The notes: generated by a model from the sequence alone, not told the origin. 64,000 nt of DNA from Arthrobacter sp. AFG7.2 (GCF_002892835.1 NZ_PJMB01000004.1:124001-188000), one strand, 5' to 3'; positions 1 to 7,876 are shown, counted from the first letter of the stretch. Made by a program: numbers and translations.

Positions 1-1013
1 AGGATCCGCTCGTCCGGGACGTTGTTACTGGCGGCCAGCGAGCGGGTCGGCTTGCTGACCAGGTCCCCCAGGAGCTCGTCCCAGCGTTGCTGGAACCTGC
101 CCAGTCCGTAGCGTTCCAGCGCTGCCTCACGCGCGGCGAGGCCCCGCCGTCGGGCTTCCTCCGGATTGGCTGCCAGGCGCTGCGCGCCGCGGAGCAGCTC
201 ATCGATGTCGGCAGACACCACGCCCGCTTCCGGGGGCACTGCCCGCGGTGCTTCCGTGGTGGCCAGCGCAACCACCGGCATTCCCAGGTGCATGGCTTCC
301 AGGAGGGACAACCCCAGCGATGTCCAGCGCATCGGGTGCACGTAGACGCGGCAGCGTGCCAGTTCGCGGTGCAGCTCCTGCGTTTTCAGGTCTCCCCGGG
401 AGGTCAGCCGGGACGCCCCGATTCCGGTTGCGGCTGCCAGCCCGTCCGTCTTCATACCGAAGACCTGCAGCGGCGCCACGGCGGCGAAGGCGGGCAGCAG
501 GTCCGTGCCCGTCACCCTGCCGCGGCGGACAGGTTCATTGACGACGACACCCAGTTCCGGCAGCTCGCCTGTATAAAGCTGCCCGGGGTCCGGTATTCCA
601 TGCTCGATCACCAGGCTTCGCGCTCCGCCGTTGTCCCAGGCGAGCCGGTTGAAGTGCGTTACATGGACCAGGGGGATGCCGTCCTGGTCCGCGAGCGGGT
701 GCCGGGTGAAGGGGAAGTCGCCCTTGGGCGTGTTGTGCTCAAGGTACACGGCAGGAAGGTCAACGCCCGGCCGGCGGCCCAGCGCCCGGGCCACTTCGTC
801 AATTTCCTCCGGGCGTTGAAGCACGACGGCGTCAACGGCGTCACCGTCAAGCGCCGCCAGGTCCACCTCCCGGACTGACGCAGGCCAGTCCCTGTCCGCA
901 AGGCCAAGTCCCCACGCCCCACCCCCCGGCAGGACAGGAAGGAGGTACTCATGACGGCCGCGCACAAAAGCGTCCGTCCAGGAACCGTGGACATGCCAGA
1001 GCAGGATTCTCAT
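1..1013 (-). CDS. Glycosyltransferase, GT4/GT-B type (C-terminus cut by window edge)
   Basis: The frame stays open from an ATG at 1013 to the left edge (337 residues seen) with no stop. It reads as a GT-B glycosyltransferase. The second half has the donor-binding segment around residues 230-255, with the conserved glutamate of the LSLLEAMHLGMPVVA stretch near residue 239, followed by an Ala/Arg/Glu-rich helical end typical of GT4 enzymes. The ATG overlaps the stop of the upstream GT9 gene (ATGA), so the two are translationally coupled. With the GmhB-like phosphatase further upstream it probably helps build a cell-surface glycan. Donor and acceptor cannot be told from sequence. The true length is unknown because the gene leaves the window. 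Confidence 0.8.
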   Translation of the reverse strand, partial: MRILLWHVHGSWTDAFVRGRHEYLLPVLPGGGAWGLGLADRDWPASVREVDLAALDGDAVDAVVLQRPEEIDEVARALGRRPGVDLPAVYLEHNTPKGDFPFTRHPLADQDGIPLVHVTHFNRLAWDNGGARSLVIEHGIPDPGQLYTGELPELGVVVNEPVRRGRVTGTDLLPAFAAVAPLQVFGMKTDGLAAATGIGASRLTSRGDLKTQELHRELARCRVYVHPMRWTSLGLSLLEAMHLGMPVVALATTEAPRAVPPEAGVVSADIDELLRGAQRLAANPEEARRRGLAAREAALERYGLGRFQQRWDELLGDLVSKPTRSLAASNNVPDERI

Positions 1014-2098
1014 CTGTTGCGGGCCTTTCTACGGGTACTGACGTGGGTACTGAAAGAGCTCACTCCGCCCATGAGCCGTTCAACCGCTCCCACCACTTCC
1101 TCGGGCGAAACGGAGTCCAGGCAGGGGTGTCCCGGAACGGGGCAGACGCGGGCGCGCGTCATCCTGCAGGGGGCGTTCTGGTCACCCAGGAGCTCCAGCG
1201 GAACTCCGTAGGGTGCCCAGCGGATGGCCGGCACTACAGGGGAGAAGAGACAGGCAACGGGGGTACCGACGGCGGCCGCGAGGTGCGCCGGGCCCGTGTT
1301 GCCGCTGACCACGGCATCGGCCCCAGCCATCACCCCCGCCAGCGTGTGCAGGTCAGTGCGGCCGCCGAGGTCCAGTGCGGAGGGGCCCGCCACTGTTGCG
1401 GTCAGGGATGTTTCGCCGGGGCCGCCGGTGACCACCACGCGATGCCCTGCGCCCTGGAGGAGTTCGACGGCGGCCGCGTGGTGCAGCGGGGGCCAGGCCC
1501 TGGCGGGCACGGCCGCACCCGGGTGCACCACCACATAGGGCTCCTGCCCCACCAGGTCCCGTACATCCGGCACGGAGGAGAGGCGTAGTTTGCCGTCGTC
1601 CCCGGCCGGGAGCCTGAACCCTGCCGCCTCAGCGATGCCCAGCGCGCGTTCCGCCTCGGGCTGGTCCTCGGGAAAGTCCTCGCCGGGTTTGAGCCTGACA
1701 TCGAGGAGCGAACCGGCGTAATCGGTGGAGGCCCCGGTGATGCGCTCAACGCCTGCCAGCCTCAGCAGCAGCGCCAACGGCAGGGGTGACTGGTGGAACG
1801 ACGTGAGGATGACGGCTTCGGTGATCCTGGAGTTCCGGACGTACTCAATGAGCCGGTCTGCGTGCGGGCCTGTCATTTTGGGCGCCGGGTTCATGATCCA
1901 CGGGCTGTCCCAGCTGTAAACCTCGGCGGCCCCCGGGAGCATCCCGGCCGCAGCTTCGCCTTGCCTGCCGCAGAGCAGGACAACCTGGTTGGGCCTGCTG
2001 CCGTCAGGGATCCTGCCATTGGCCACTGCCCTTACAGCGGGACCGGCCAACAGCACGTCACCCATGCTGTCCAGGCGCGCAACCAGGACCCGCGCCAT
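1010..2098 (-). CDS. Glycosyltransferase family 9 (heptosyltransferase-like)
   Basis: This 362-residue protein has the layout of ADP-heptose:LPS heptosyltransferases (GT9). The N-terminal MARVLVARLDSMGDVLLA segment is the classic acceptor-domain start. The donor-binding motif SGNTGPAHLAAAVGTP begins near residue 265 and runs into an SPVVP...RWAPYG segment. It should transfer a heptose or related sugar from a nucleotide donor to a cell-envelope glycan on the cytoplasmic side. Its ATG overlaps the stop of the HAD phosphatase gene by one base, and its stop overlaps the next glycosyltransferase. An LPS-type enzyme in a Gram-positive bacterium implies a heptose-containing polysaccharide rather than LPS. 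The precise sugar is inferred. Confidence 0.85.
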   Translation of the reverse strand: MARVLVARLDSMGDVLLAGPAVRAVANGRIPDGSRPNQVVLLCGRQGEAAAGMLPGAAEVYSWDSPWIMNPAPKMTGPHADRLIEYVRNSRITEAVILTSFHQSPLPLALLLRLAGVERITGASTDYAGSLLDVRLKPGEDFPEDQPEAERALGIAEAAGFRLPAGDDGKLRLSSVPDVRDLVGQEPYVVVHPGAAVPARAWPPLHHAAAVELLQGAGHRVVVTGGPGETSLTATVAGPSALDLGGRTDLHTLAGVMAGADAVVSGNTGPAHLAAAVGTPVACLFSPVVPAIRWAPYGVPLELLGDQNAPCRMTRARVCPVPGHPCLDSVSPEEVVGAVERLMGGVSSFSTHVSTRRKARNR

Positions 2099-2634
2099 TA
2101 CCGCCGCTCCTGCAGCAGGCGCACGGCGCCGGCCAGGTCCTGCGCCACCAGCTCCGCTTCAGCCACTTCCGCGGCAAGGGTCACCGGGGTGGGGACCAGG
2201 ATTCCGGTAGCGCCGGCAGCTTCCGCTGCCTTGACATCAGCACCAATGTCCCCGATGAGCGCGGCCCCGGCCTCCGGGATTCCCAGCTTCCGGCAGGCGC
2301 TGTGGACCATGCCCGGCGCGGGCTTCCGGCAGGTGCAGCCGTCCTGCTCCGCATGCGGGCAGACCTCCCACACGTCAAAGGGGCCAAGGAGTTCTTCCAC
2401 CCTGGCATTGACGCTGGCTACGTCATCGGCACTGATCATGCCGCGGGCAATGCCGGACTGGTTGCTGATCACGCCGGTGGCTATGCCCTCGGCACGCAGC
2501 GCGTCGAGCACTTCCTTGGCGCCTGGCATCGGTTGGACGCGGTCAGGGTCCCCGTTGTAGGGCACATCGACCACCAGGGTCCCGTCCCGGTCGAACAGGA
2601 CAGCCCTGAGCTTGGAGGTTACGGAGCTTCCCAT
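2098..2634 (-). CDS. HAD-family phosphatase, GmhB-like (heptose-1,7-bisphosphate 7-phosphatase type)
   Basis: The 178-residue protein carries HAD motif I (FDRDGTLV, Asp15 and Asp17), motif II (SNQSG) and a late GDIGADVKAA acidic motif. Between them is CPHAEQDGCTCRKP, the Cys-x-His...Cys-x-Cys zinc-binding insert that marks GmhB and the related histidinol-phosphatase group. The predicted reaction removes the C7 phosphate of a heptose 1,7-bisphosphate. The ATG at 2634 was chosen because a GGGAGG sits just upstream and because motif I then lies near residue 14, as in the family. The open frame extends upstream to 3324, but that part is antisense to the sigma factor gene and does not look like protein. 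It heads the operon with the two glycosyltransferases. Confidence 0.85.
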   Translation of the reverse strand: MGSSVTSKLRAVLFDRDGTLVVDVPYNGDPDRVQPMPGAKEVLDALRAEGIATGVISNQSGIARGMISADDVASVNARVEELLGPFDVWEVCPHAEQDGCTCRKPAPGMVHSACRKLGIPEAGAALIGDIGADVKAAEAAGATGILVPTPVTLAAEVAEAELVAQDLAGAVRLLQERR

Positions 2635-2809
2635 ATCCTCCCTGTTCCCCACTGCTCCTGCTCCTAAACAGGGCCGGACGCTTTTCTCACCTTTCGGCGG
2701 TTTTGCAGCAAGGCTCTGAACAGGCAAGATAGCGCTGCGATGGTTCCGCTGGCGGTCCTCCTGGCGCTTCCGGGACGGCGGGTCCGGCAATTCGGCGGGC
2801 GTCCGGCCG

Positions 2810-3775
2810 CTATCGCGTCCTGGCGCGGGCAGTGCTCCTGCGGACAGGGCTCTTGCCCGACGGAGCAGGAATGCCCAGCCCCCGGACAGACCGGAGGGAC
2901 GCGCCGGACGACGCTCCGAAACCTGTCCCGTGGCCCGCTTTCCTTTGCACTGCGCTGCCACGAACTTCTTCCGGCTCCCCCTGAAATGCACTGCTTTCGA
3001 GCCTGCGCTGGAGGTCCACCAGGACCCGGGCCAGACGCCGCGAGACCTGCATCTGGGACATGCCCAGCCGCTTTCCCAGTTGCACCTGGGTCTCCTCGCA
3101 GAAGTAGCGGCGGTACAGGAGCTCCCTGTCCGCGGCGTCCAAATCCTGCATGGCGTCACGCAGGCACGCCAGCTCCTCCAGGCGCTCCAGCGGTGTCTCC
3201 GGACATGCCAGGACTTCACCGATGGAGGGCGCGTCGGAATGGGGGTTGACGGCGTCCAGCGAGTCCGGGTGCATGCTGCTCGACGCCGAGATTGCTTCCT
3301 GCACGGCAGCTGGATCTTCATCAAGGGCGCCTGCCAGTTCCGCCACGCTGGGGTTCCTTCCCAGCGACTGGGTCAGCTCCGGCTCTGCCCTGAACATGCG
3401 GGTGCGCAGGTCCTGGATGTGCCGGGGCGGGCGGACCACCCACGTGCGGTCACGCAGGTACCGCTTCAGCTCTCCGGTGATGGTGGGGGCAGCGTATGCC
3501 GGGAAGCTTTCCCCCTTGGACTGGTCAAAACCGCGGGCAGCCTTGACCAGTCCAAGGTAGGCAACCTGGTTAAGGTCGGCGCGCTCGCGTCCACGGGCCT
3601 CGAAGCGGGCTGCCAGGGCCTCGGCCAGGTCCAGGTATCCGAGGACCAGATCGTTTTCGAAGGTCTGGCGCAGCCGCCCGGCTTTGGCCCCGGCAGGGCT
3701 GCTTCCGGGGAGCTCAGGCTGGTGCTGGTGGACGGGCGTAGTATCCACGGCAAGTGCGGAAAAGTATTCGGGCAT
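2810..3775 (-). CDS. Sigma-70 factor, SigB/SigF/SigG group (stress type)
   Basis: The 321-residue protein has sigma region 2 (about residues 40-110, with DLNQVAYLGLVKAARGFD), a region 3 segment (130-200) and region 4 with a helix-turn-helix (about 205-258, containing LGKRLGMSQMQVSRRLARV). The domain order and the GELKRYLRDRTWVVRPPR stretch are typical of group 3 stress sigma factors such as SigB/SigF. The start at ATG 3775 follows a GAGGGAA. Residues 261-321 form an unusual Ser/Gly/Arg-rich tail beyond the normal family end. No anti-sigma gene is adjacent. A TAAG-N4-CTTA palindrome lies at 3840-3851 between this gene and the divergent epimerase gene, and a SigB-like promoter occurs before the operon starting at 5709. 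Confidence 0.88.
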   Translation of the reverse strand: MPEYFSALAVDTTPVHQHQPELPGSSPAGAKAGRLRQTFENDLVLGYLDLAEALAARFEARGRERADLNQVAYLGLVKAARGFDQSKGESFPAYAAPTITGELKRYLRDRTWVVRPPRHIQDLRTRMFRAEPELTQSLGRNPSVAELAGALDEDPAAVQEAISASSSMHPDSLDAVNPHSDAPSIGEVLACPETPLERLEELACLRDAMQDLDAADRELLYRRYFCEETQVQLGKRLGMSQMQVSRRLARVLVDLQRRLESSAFQGEPEEVRGSAVQRKAGHGTGFGASSGASLRSVRGLGIPAPSGKSPVRRSTARARTR

Positions 3776-3839
3776 TGTCGTTGGTTCCCTCGGGGTCGGG
3801 GTCCGAAAGCCTGCGGCAAGACTTAGCAGTAGGAAATCA

Positions 3840-3851
3840 TAAGGCTGCTTA
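3840..3851. promoter_or_regulatory. TAAG-N4-CTTA palindrome in sigma factor/epimerase divergent region
   Basis: TAAGGCTGCTTA has perfect TAAG/CTTA half-sites around a four-base centre, in the 148-bp gap between the divergent sigma factor and epimerase genes. The same half-site arrangement occurs upstream of two other stress-type genes (5631-5642, 11709-11720). It could be an operator. The binding protein is unknown. Confidence 0.4.
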
Positions 3852-3923
3852 TAATTCAATCCTTACCGGTTCCAGGTCCGGTGTGTCACCAGTACCGGCC
3901 GTCCACGCCAAGGAGTTCTTGCC

Positions 3924-4979
3924 ATGCACATCGCCATCACCGGGGCCAGCGGAAATGCAGGAACAGCGCTCCTGCGGAAGCTGCAGGCCCAGCTGTCCGA
4001 AAAGCCGGGAACCATGAAGCTGACGGGGATCAGCAGGCGCCGCCCGGACACCAGCCGGGAGCCCTACTCAGGCGTGGAGTGGCACACCCTCGATGTCGGC
4101 CGGGACAGCGACCGCCCACTGCTTGACGCCGCCCTGGCAGGAGTGGATTCCGTGGTTCACCTGGCGTGGCAGATCCAGCCCAACCGGGACCTGGAGCAGT
4201 TGTACCGGACCAACGTTGACGGAACCCGGAACGTGCTCGGAGCAGCGGCAAGGGCAGGGGTGAAGCAGGTAGTCTGCGCCTCGTCCGTGGGGGCCTACAG
4301 CAAGGGCCCCAAGGACGGGCGGACAGATGAATCGTGGCCCGCCCGGGGCATGGCCGGATCCCATTACAGCCGGCACAAGGCCGAGCAGGAAGAAGCCCTG
4401 GACGCGTTCATGGCGGCGGAGCCGGGCATCGCCGTGGCAAGGCTGCGGCCGGGCCTGATCTTCCAATCCGATGCAGGGAGTGAAATCGGAAGATACTTTT
4501 TGGGGCGCCTCATACCCCGGCTGCTGCCGGGGAGGCTGCGGATTCCGCTGCTCCCCGCCCCGGACAACCTGGTCTTCCAGGCGGTTCATGCTGACGATGT
4601 GGCTGACGCCTACTGGCGCGTCATCGACCAGCGGGCCTCCGGAGCTTTCAATATTGCAGCTGAACCGGTGCTGACACCGCAGGAACTCGCCCGAACCCTG
4701 GGCGCGCGCAGGATCCTTCCCATTCCGATGGGGCTGTTGCACAAGGTTGTTGGCCTCACCTGGAGGCTGCGGCTCCAGCCCACCGACTCTGGATGGGTGG
4801 ACATGGCGGCCGGCGCTCCCGTCATGGACACCGGCCGGGCCCGCCGGATCCTCGGCTGGGAGCCGAAAATACAGTCCACCGATGCGGTCAAGGCAGTACT
4901 CCAGGGGATGGGAACGGGGGAGGGAGTCACCCCCTCCCCCGTGCTCACGCCCAGGAACCCGGTTCCACCCGGAGGCTAG
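3924..4979 (+). CDS. NAD(P)-dependent epimerase/dehydratase (SDR family)
   Basis: The 351-residue protein is an extended short-chain dehydrogenase. It has an N-terminal Rossmann motif (ITGASGNAGTALL, residues 4-16) and a catalytic YSRHK (Tyr-x-x-x-Lys) preceded by CASSVGAYSKG. It probably acts as a cytoplasmic sugar-nucleotide or small-molecule epimerase, reductase or dehydratase. The substrate is not evident. The ATG at 3924 follows an AAGGAG at good spacing. It is divergent from the sigma factor gene, and its stop overlaps the stop of the convergent coiled-coil gene by four bases. Confidence 0.85.
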   Translation: MHIAITGASGNAGTALLRKLQAQLSEKPGTMKLTGISRRRPDTSREPYSGVEWHTLDVGRDSDRPLLDAALAGVDSVVHLAWQIQPNRDLEQLYRTNVDGTRNVLGAAARAGVKQVVCASSVGAYSKGPKDGRTDESWPARGMAGSHYSRHKAEQEEALDAFMAAEPGIAVARLRPGLIFQSDAGSEIGRYFLGRLIPRLLPGRLRIPLLPAPDNLVFQAVHADDVADAYWRVIDQRASGAFNIAAEPVLTPQELARTLGARRILPIPMGLLHKVVGLTWRLRLQPTDSGWVDMAAGAPVMDTGRARRILGWEPKIQSTDAVKAVLQGMGTGEGVTPSPVLTPRNPVPPGG

Positions 4980-5563
4980 ATGCCCTGGCGGGGATTCTCC
5001 CGGTCAACATGGCTGCCACCTGAACGGTCGGCACCCTCATCGGGGCGGTCACCCCTGTCGTGGTGGGCTCCACCATCCCGGGCAGCCGGGCCTCGGGCAG
5101 TGCCAGCCGCAGCTCCGGCCACACCCTCGTGGCCGGCCTCACCGCGGTTGGTTCGGTCGCGGCGGCCATCATCCTTGACGTCGGGATCAATCTCGTCAGC
5201 TTTACGCGTCCGTTCATTGACGTCGTCGCGGAGCGTCTTGGCCTCAGTCGCCTGCTGGTCCGCCTGCTGGCGCAACCGCGCCGCCTCGACCTGCGCCTGC
5301 TCAGCATCTGCACGGGCGCGTGTCGCCTTCGCTTCGCGCTCGCGGGCATCAAGTTCCCTGTTTTCGGCATCGCGGCGGATTTCCGCAGCCTTTTCGCGGT
5401 GCGACTCGTCCCGCTTCTGCTGGATCGCCTTGCGGCGCCGCCCGCCCACCAGCAACAGCAGCACAATCAGCACCACCACAACAACGGCAACTACAACCCA
5501 AACCCATGGAGCTGTTTCCAAATTACCCACCACTTTCCACTTGATGTGACCGGACAGGCCCAT
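4976..5563 (-). CDS. Single-pass membrane protein with charged coiled coil
   Basis: This 195-residue protein is not assigned to a named family here. A very hydrophobic Val/Leu-rich segment at residues 19-41 is a membrane anchor. It is followed by basic residues (GGRRRK) and a long Glu/Arg/Ala/Gln-rich coiled coil at about residues 45-125, then a Gly/Asp/Arg/His-rich tail that is probably disordered. The positive charges after the helix suggest that the coil is cytoplasmic. It lies between the stress sigma factor region and the LEA-like operon, transcribed away from that operon. A role in envelope stress is only an inference from position. Confidence 0.72.
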   Translation of the reverse strand: MGLSGHIKWKVVGNLETAPWVWVVVAVVVVVLIVLLLLVGGRRRKAIQQKRDESHREKAAEIRRDAENRELDAREREAKATRARADAEQAQVEAARLRQQADQQATEAKTLRDDVNERTRKADEIDPDVKDDGRRDRTNRGEAGHEGVAGAAAGTARGPAARDGGAHHDRGDRPDEGADRSGGSHVDRENPRQGI

Positions 5564-5590
5564 GCCTTTCCGGCTGACTCTTTTGGAACC

Positions 5591-5616
5591 GTTTATAACT
5601 CGTTTAGCAAGGGTAC
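5591..5616 (+). promoter_or_regulatory. Candidate SigB/SigF-type promoter (GTTT-N16-GGGTAC)
   Basis: GTTT at 5591-5594 and GGGTAC at 5611-5616 are separated by 16 bases. This is close to the GTTT-N(14-17)-GGGTAT promoter pattern known for SigB/SigF-group sigma factors. It lies about 95 bases upstream of the LEA-like operon, and a sigma factor of that group is encoded at 2810-3775. The assignment is inferred from the match alone. Confidence 0.5.
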
Positions 5617-5630
5617 TTACCTTTTATTAG

Positions 5631-5642
5631 TAATCATGCTTA
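5631..5642. promoter_or_regulatory. TAAG-N4-CTTA-like palindrome upstream of LEA-like operon
   Basis: TAATCATGCTTA differs by one base from the perfect palindrome at 11709-11720. It lies inside a longer imperfect 18-bp dyad (5628-5645) just downstream of the candidate stress promoter, a position suited to a repressor or regulator site. Confidence 0.4.
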
Positions 5643-5708
5643 TTATTTTACGGCCAGTATTGCTGGTTCTTGATCAAATACCGGCCTTCTTGGAAAGAGA
5701 GAGCGAAG

Positions 5709-6707
5709 ATGACAGAGAACCAATGGCCCCAGGACCCCGACTACACGGCTCCGCCGGCCTCCACAGGAATTCCGGGTGAGCGGAACGCCGCCACCTTCCC
5801 ATCCGCTGCGACGACTCCCCAATATGGCGAAGGGCAGACCGGTGGCGCTTCAGGGGCGTCCAGGAAGGACGCGGCCAAGGAAGAAGCAGCAGACGTAGCC
5901 CGCACGGCGAAGGGTTCCGCCCAAAATGTCGCGCAGACCGCGAAGAGCGAAGCCGCGAATGTGGCTTCCGAGGCGAAATCCAGCGCCCAGGATCTGTTGC
6001 ACCAGGCGAAGTCAGGCCTGACCAGCCAGGCGGGCACGCAGCAGCAGAAGGCCGCTGAAGGCATCCGCACCATGTCCAGCCAGCTGCAGAGCATGGCGGA
6101 CGCGCCGGAGCAGCAGGGCATGGCAAGTGACCTGATCCGGCAGGCCGCCCAGCGCAGCGAATCCGTCGCGTCCTGGCTTGAGAACAAGGAGCCGGGCGAC
6201 CTGCTCGGCGAAGTCCAGAGGTTCGCCCGCAACAAGCCGGGAACCTTCCTGCTGCTCGCGGCAGGCGCCGGCATCCTGGCAGGACGCCTCACCCGCGGCC
6301 TCACCGCAGGCGCGGCTGAAACCTCAACGGGCACGGGCACAACGTCCGGCACGGCCGGTCTCGCCGGCCAGTACTCCGGAACGGACTACGCCGCGAGCCA
6401 GTACGGCGACCAGTACACCGAGTCCTATGTCCCGGCGGGCGGGACAGTACCGCCCCCTCCGGTCCAGCTTCCCGGCCCGGCCACTACCACGGCCGGTTAT
6501 GACGGCGGGGCTCCCGGCAGCAGCTATTCCGACCCCACGCGACCTGCCAGCCCCCTGGACAGCCCGCAACTGGTGGAAGAGGAGCCCTGGTCGGGAACCC
6601 GGACAGCTGAGGACCCCCTGGGTGACCCCCGGATTGCCGCTGATCCGCTCGATGACGATCCCCTCGCCCGCGACCGCCGTGCCGGCGGGCAGTCAGGCGG
6701 GCTCTGA
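5709..6707 (+). CDS. Membrane-anchored protein with LEA-like 11-residue repeats
   Basis: The 332-residue protein begins with a Pro/Ala-rich segment, then shows four consecutive 11-residue repeats at residues 63-106 (units VARTAKGSAQN, VAQTAKSEAAN, VASEAKSSAQD and a degenerate fourth). These are the amphipathic undecad pattern of group 3 LEA proteins. A short hydrophobic helix (about residues 178-193, followed by GRLTRG) is likely a membrane anchor. The C-terminal half is Gly/Thr/Pro/Tyr-rich and probably disordered. The ATG at 5709 follows a purine-rich GAAAGAGAGAG. The stop overlaps the start of the next gene. Together with the next two genes it resembles YqjD/YqjE-type envelope stress modules, but the exact function is unknown. 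Confidence 0.78.
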   Translation: MTENQWPQDPDYTAPPASTGIPGERNAATFPSAATTPQYGEGQTGGASGASRKDAAKEEAADVARTAKGSAQNVAQTAKSEAANVASEAKSSAQDLLHQAKSGLTSQAGTQQQKAAEGIRTMSSQLQSMADAPEQQGMASDLIRQAAQRSESVASWLENKEPGDLLGEVQRFARNKPGTFLLLAAGAGILAGRLTRGLTAGAAETSTGTGTTSGTAGLAGQYSGTDYAASQYGDQYTESYVPAGGTVPPPPVQLPGPATTTAGYDGGAPGSSYSDPTRPASPLDSPQLVEEEPWSGTRTAEDPLGDPRIAADPLDDDPLARDRRAGGQSGGL

Positions 6708-7138
6708 TGAGCAGCCAAATACCAGAGCCTCCGCCCAGCGAGGCGCATATGAAGGCCGACAACGCGTCATTGGGTGAGTTGCTCGGGGATGTGACCCGTG
6801 ACCTGTCCACACTGATGCGCCAGGAAGTCGAGCTGGCCAAGGCCGAAGCCAAGCAGTCCGCCACCAAGGCAGGCAAGGGCGCGGGCATGCTCGCAGGGGC
6901 AGGCGTGGCCGGACACTTCGTCCTGCTCTTCCTGTCCCTGGCCCTGATGTTCGCCCTGGGCGCCCTGATGCCGCTGGGCTGGGCCGCCCTGATCGTCGCC
7001 GTCATCTGGGGCATCATCGCCGCAGTCCTGGCCTCGATCGGCCGCAAGGAACTCAAACAAATCAAGGGCATGCCCCAGACCGGCGAAACCCTGTCCGAAA
7101 TTCCCCCAACCCTAAAACCAGGTGAGGTAAACCGATGA
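6707..7138 (+). CDS. Phage holin family / DUF1469 (YqjE-like) membrane protein
   Basis: The 143-residue protein matches the actinobacterial 'phage holin family' (DUF1469, YqjE-like) pattern. It has a conserved N-terminal amphipathic segment (LGELLGDVTRDLSTLMRQEVELAKAE, here split by residues 23-48), followed by two membrane helices at about 66-88 and 91-111 and a short basic tail. Despite the family name there is no phage context. Such proteins occur in chromosomal envelope-stress operons. The ATG overlaps the upstream stop by one base, and the stop overlaps the next start (ATGA, 7135-7138), so all three genes are translationally coupled. Confidence 0.82.
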   Translation: MSSQIPEPPPSEAHMKADNASLGELLGDVTRDLSTLMRQEVELAKAEAKQSATKAGKGAGMLAGAGVAGHFVLLFLSLALMFALGALMPLGWAALIVAVIWGIIAAVLASIGRKELKQIKGMPQTGETLSEIPPTLKPGEVNR

Positions 7139-7830
7139 GCGATAACCCGGACGCAATCCGCCAAGACATAGAAGCCACCCGCGCACGCCTCGGCACCAAC
7201 GTTGACGCAGTCGCGGACAAGGTCACGCCAGCCAATGTCGTCCAGCGGCAGACCGACAAGGTCAAGGGCAGCGTTAAGGACGCCGTTGCAGGCGTCAAGG
7301 AGAAGGTGATGGGAGCAGCCGATTCCGCCACGTCCACAGTCGGAGACAAAGTCTCCACTGTCCAGGACAAGGTCTCCTCGGGCACCAGCAGCACCGGCGG
7401 CGCCATGCACTCCACCGGGGACAGCCTGCACGGGGCCAAGGACACTGCCGCCGCCAAACTCTCCGGCGCCGGCACCGCGATCTCGCATGCACCGGACCAG
7501 GTCAAAGCCAAAACCCAGGGCAACCCCCTGGCCGCCGGCCTGATCGCCTTCGGCGCCGGAATGCTCCTGGCCTCCCTGATCCCGGCCAGCCAGAAGGAAC
7601 GCGAAGCCGCGGACCAGCTCAAGACCGCCGCCCAGCCCCTGGCCACCCAGGTTACCGATGCGGCGAAGGACATGGTCCAGGACCTGAAGGAACCGGCCCA
7701 GGAAGCCATGGAGAACGTCAAGGCCACGGCCACCGACGCAGCCCAAAACGTCAAAGCCGAAGGCCAACACGCGGCCACCGACGTCAAGGACCGCGCCACC
7801 GACGCCAAAGACAATGTGAAAAACACCTAA
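7135..7830 (+). CDS. DUF3618 protein with membrane anchor and C-terminal 11-mer repeats
   Basis: The 231-residue protein starts with the DUF3618 signature (NPDAIRQDIEATRARL, residues 4-19). A Lys/Val/Ala-rich helical region follows, then a single membrane helix at about residues 131-150 (GLIAFGAGMLLASLIP). The C-terminus carries at least four 11-residue units at residues 184-227 in strict register (VKATATDAAQN, VKAEGQHAATD, VKDRATDAKDN), an LEA-like amphipathic pattern. This is the last gene of a coupled operon, ending before a strong palindromic terminator. Likely a membrane-tethered stress-protective or ribosome/envelope-associated protein; the function is not established from sequence. Confidence 0.82.
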   Translation: MSDNPDAIRQDIEATRARLGTNVDAVADKVTPANVVQRQTDKVKGSVKDAVAGVKEKVMGAADSATSTVGDKVSTVQDKVSSGTSSTGGAMHSTGDSLHGAKDTAAAKLSGAGTAISHAPDQVKAKTQGNPLAAGLIAFGAGMLLASLIPASQKEREAADQLKTAAQPLATQVTDAAKDMVQDLKEPAQEAMENVKATATDAAQNVKAEGQHAATDVKDRATDAKDNVKNT

Positions 7831-7844
7831 GAACATTTAGGTAG

Positions 7845-7876
7845 GGAAGGGCGGCTCCCATGGGAGCCGCCCTTCC
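7845..7876. terminator. Bidirectional 32-bp perfect palindrome between convergent genes
   Basis: A perfect 16-bp inverted repeat without a loop, GGAAGGGCGGCTCCCA and its complement, lies 14 bp after the DUF3618 stop and 20 bp from the LysR-like stop on the other strand. It has no long T tract but could serve both directions. Confidence 0.75.

Noticed and set aside
87..878. Long plus-strand frame at the left edge
   Set aside because: It is antisense to a clear GT-B glycosyltransferase (minus strand, 1-1013) and has no family motif; GC-rich shadow frame.
2635..3324. Upstream extension of the HAD phosphatase frame
   Set aside because: It is antisense to the sigma factor gene and of unnatural composition; the ATG at 2634 places the HAD motif normally.
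6707..7138. Prophage remnant suggested by 'holin' family name
   Set aside because: The DUF1469 family is chromosomal in many bacteria and no phage structural, integrase or lysis gene is nearby.
6484..7836. 450-codon minus-strand frame, Gly/Val-rich
   Set aside because: Antisense to the three-gene membrane operon whose proteins show membrane helices, overlaps and families.
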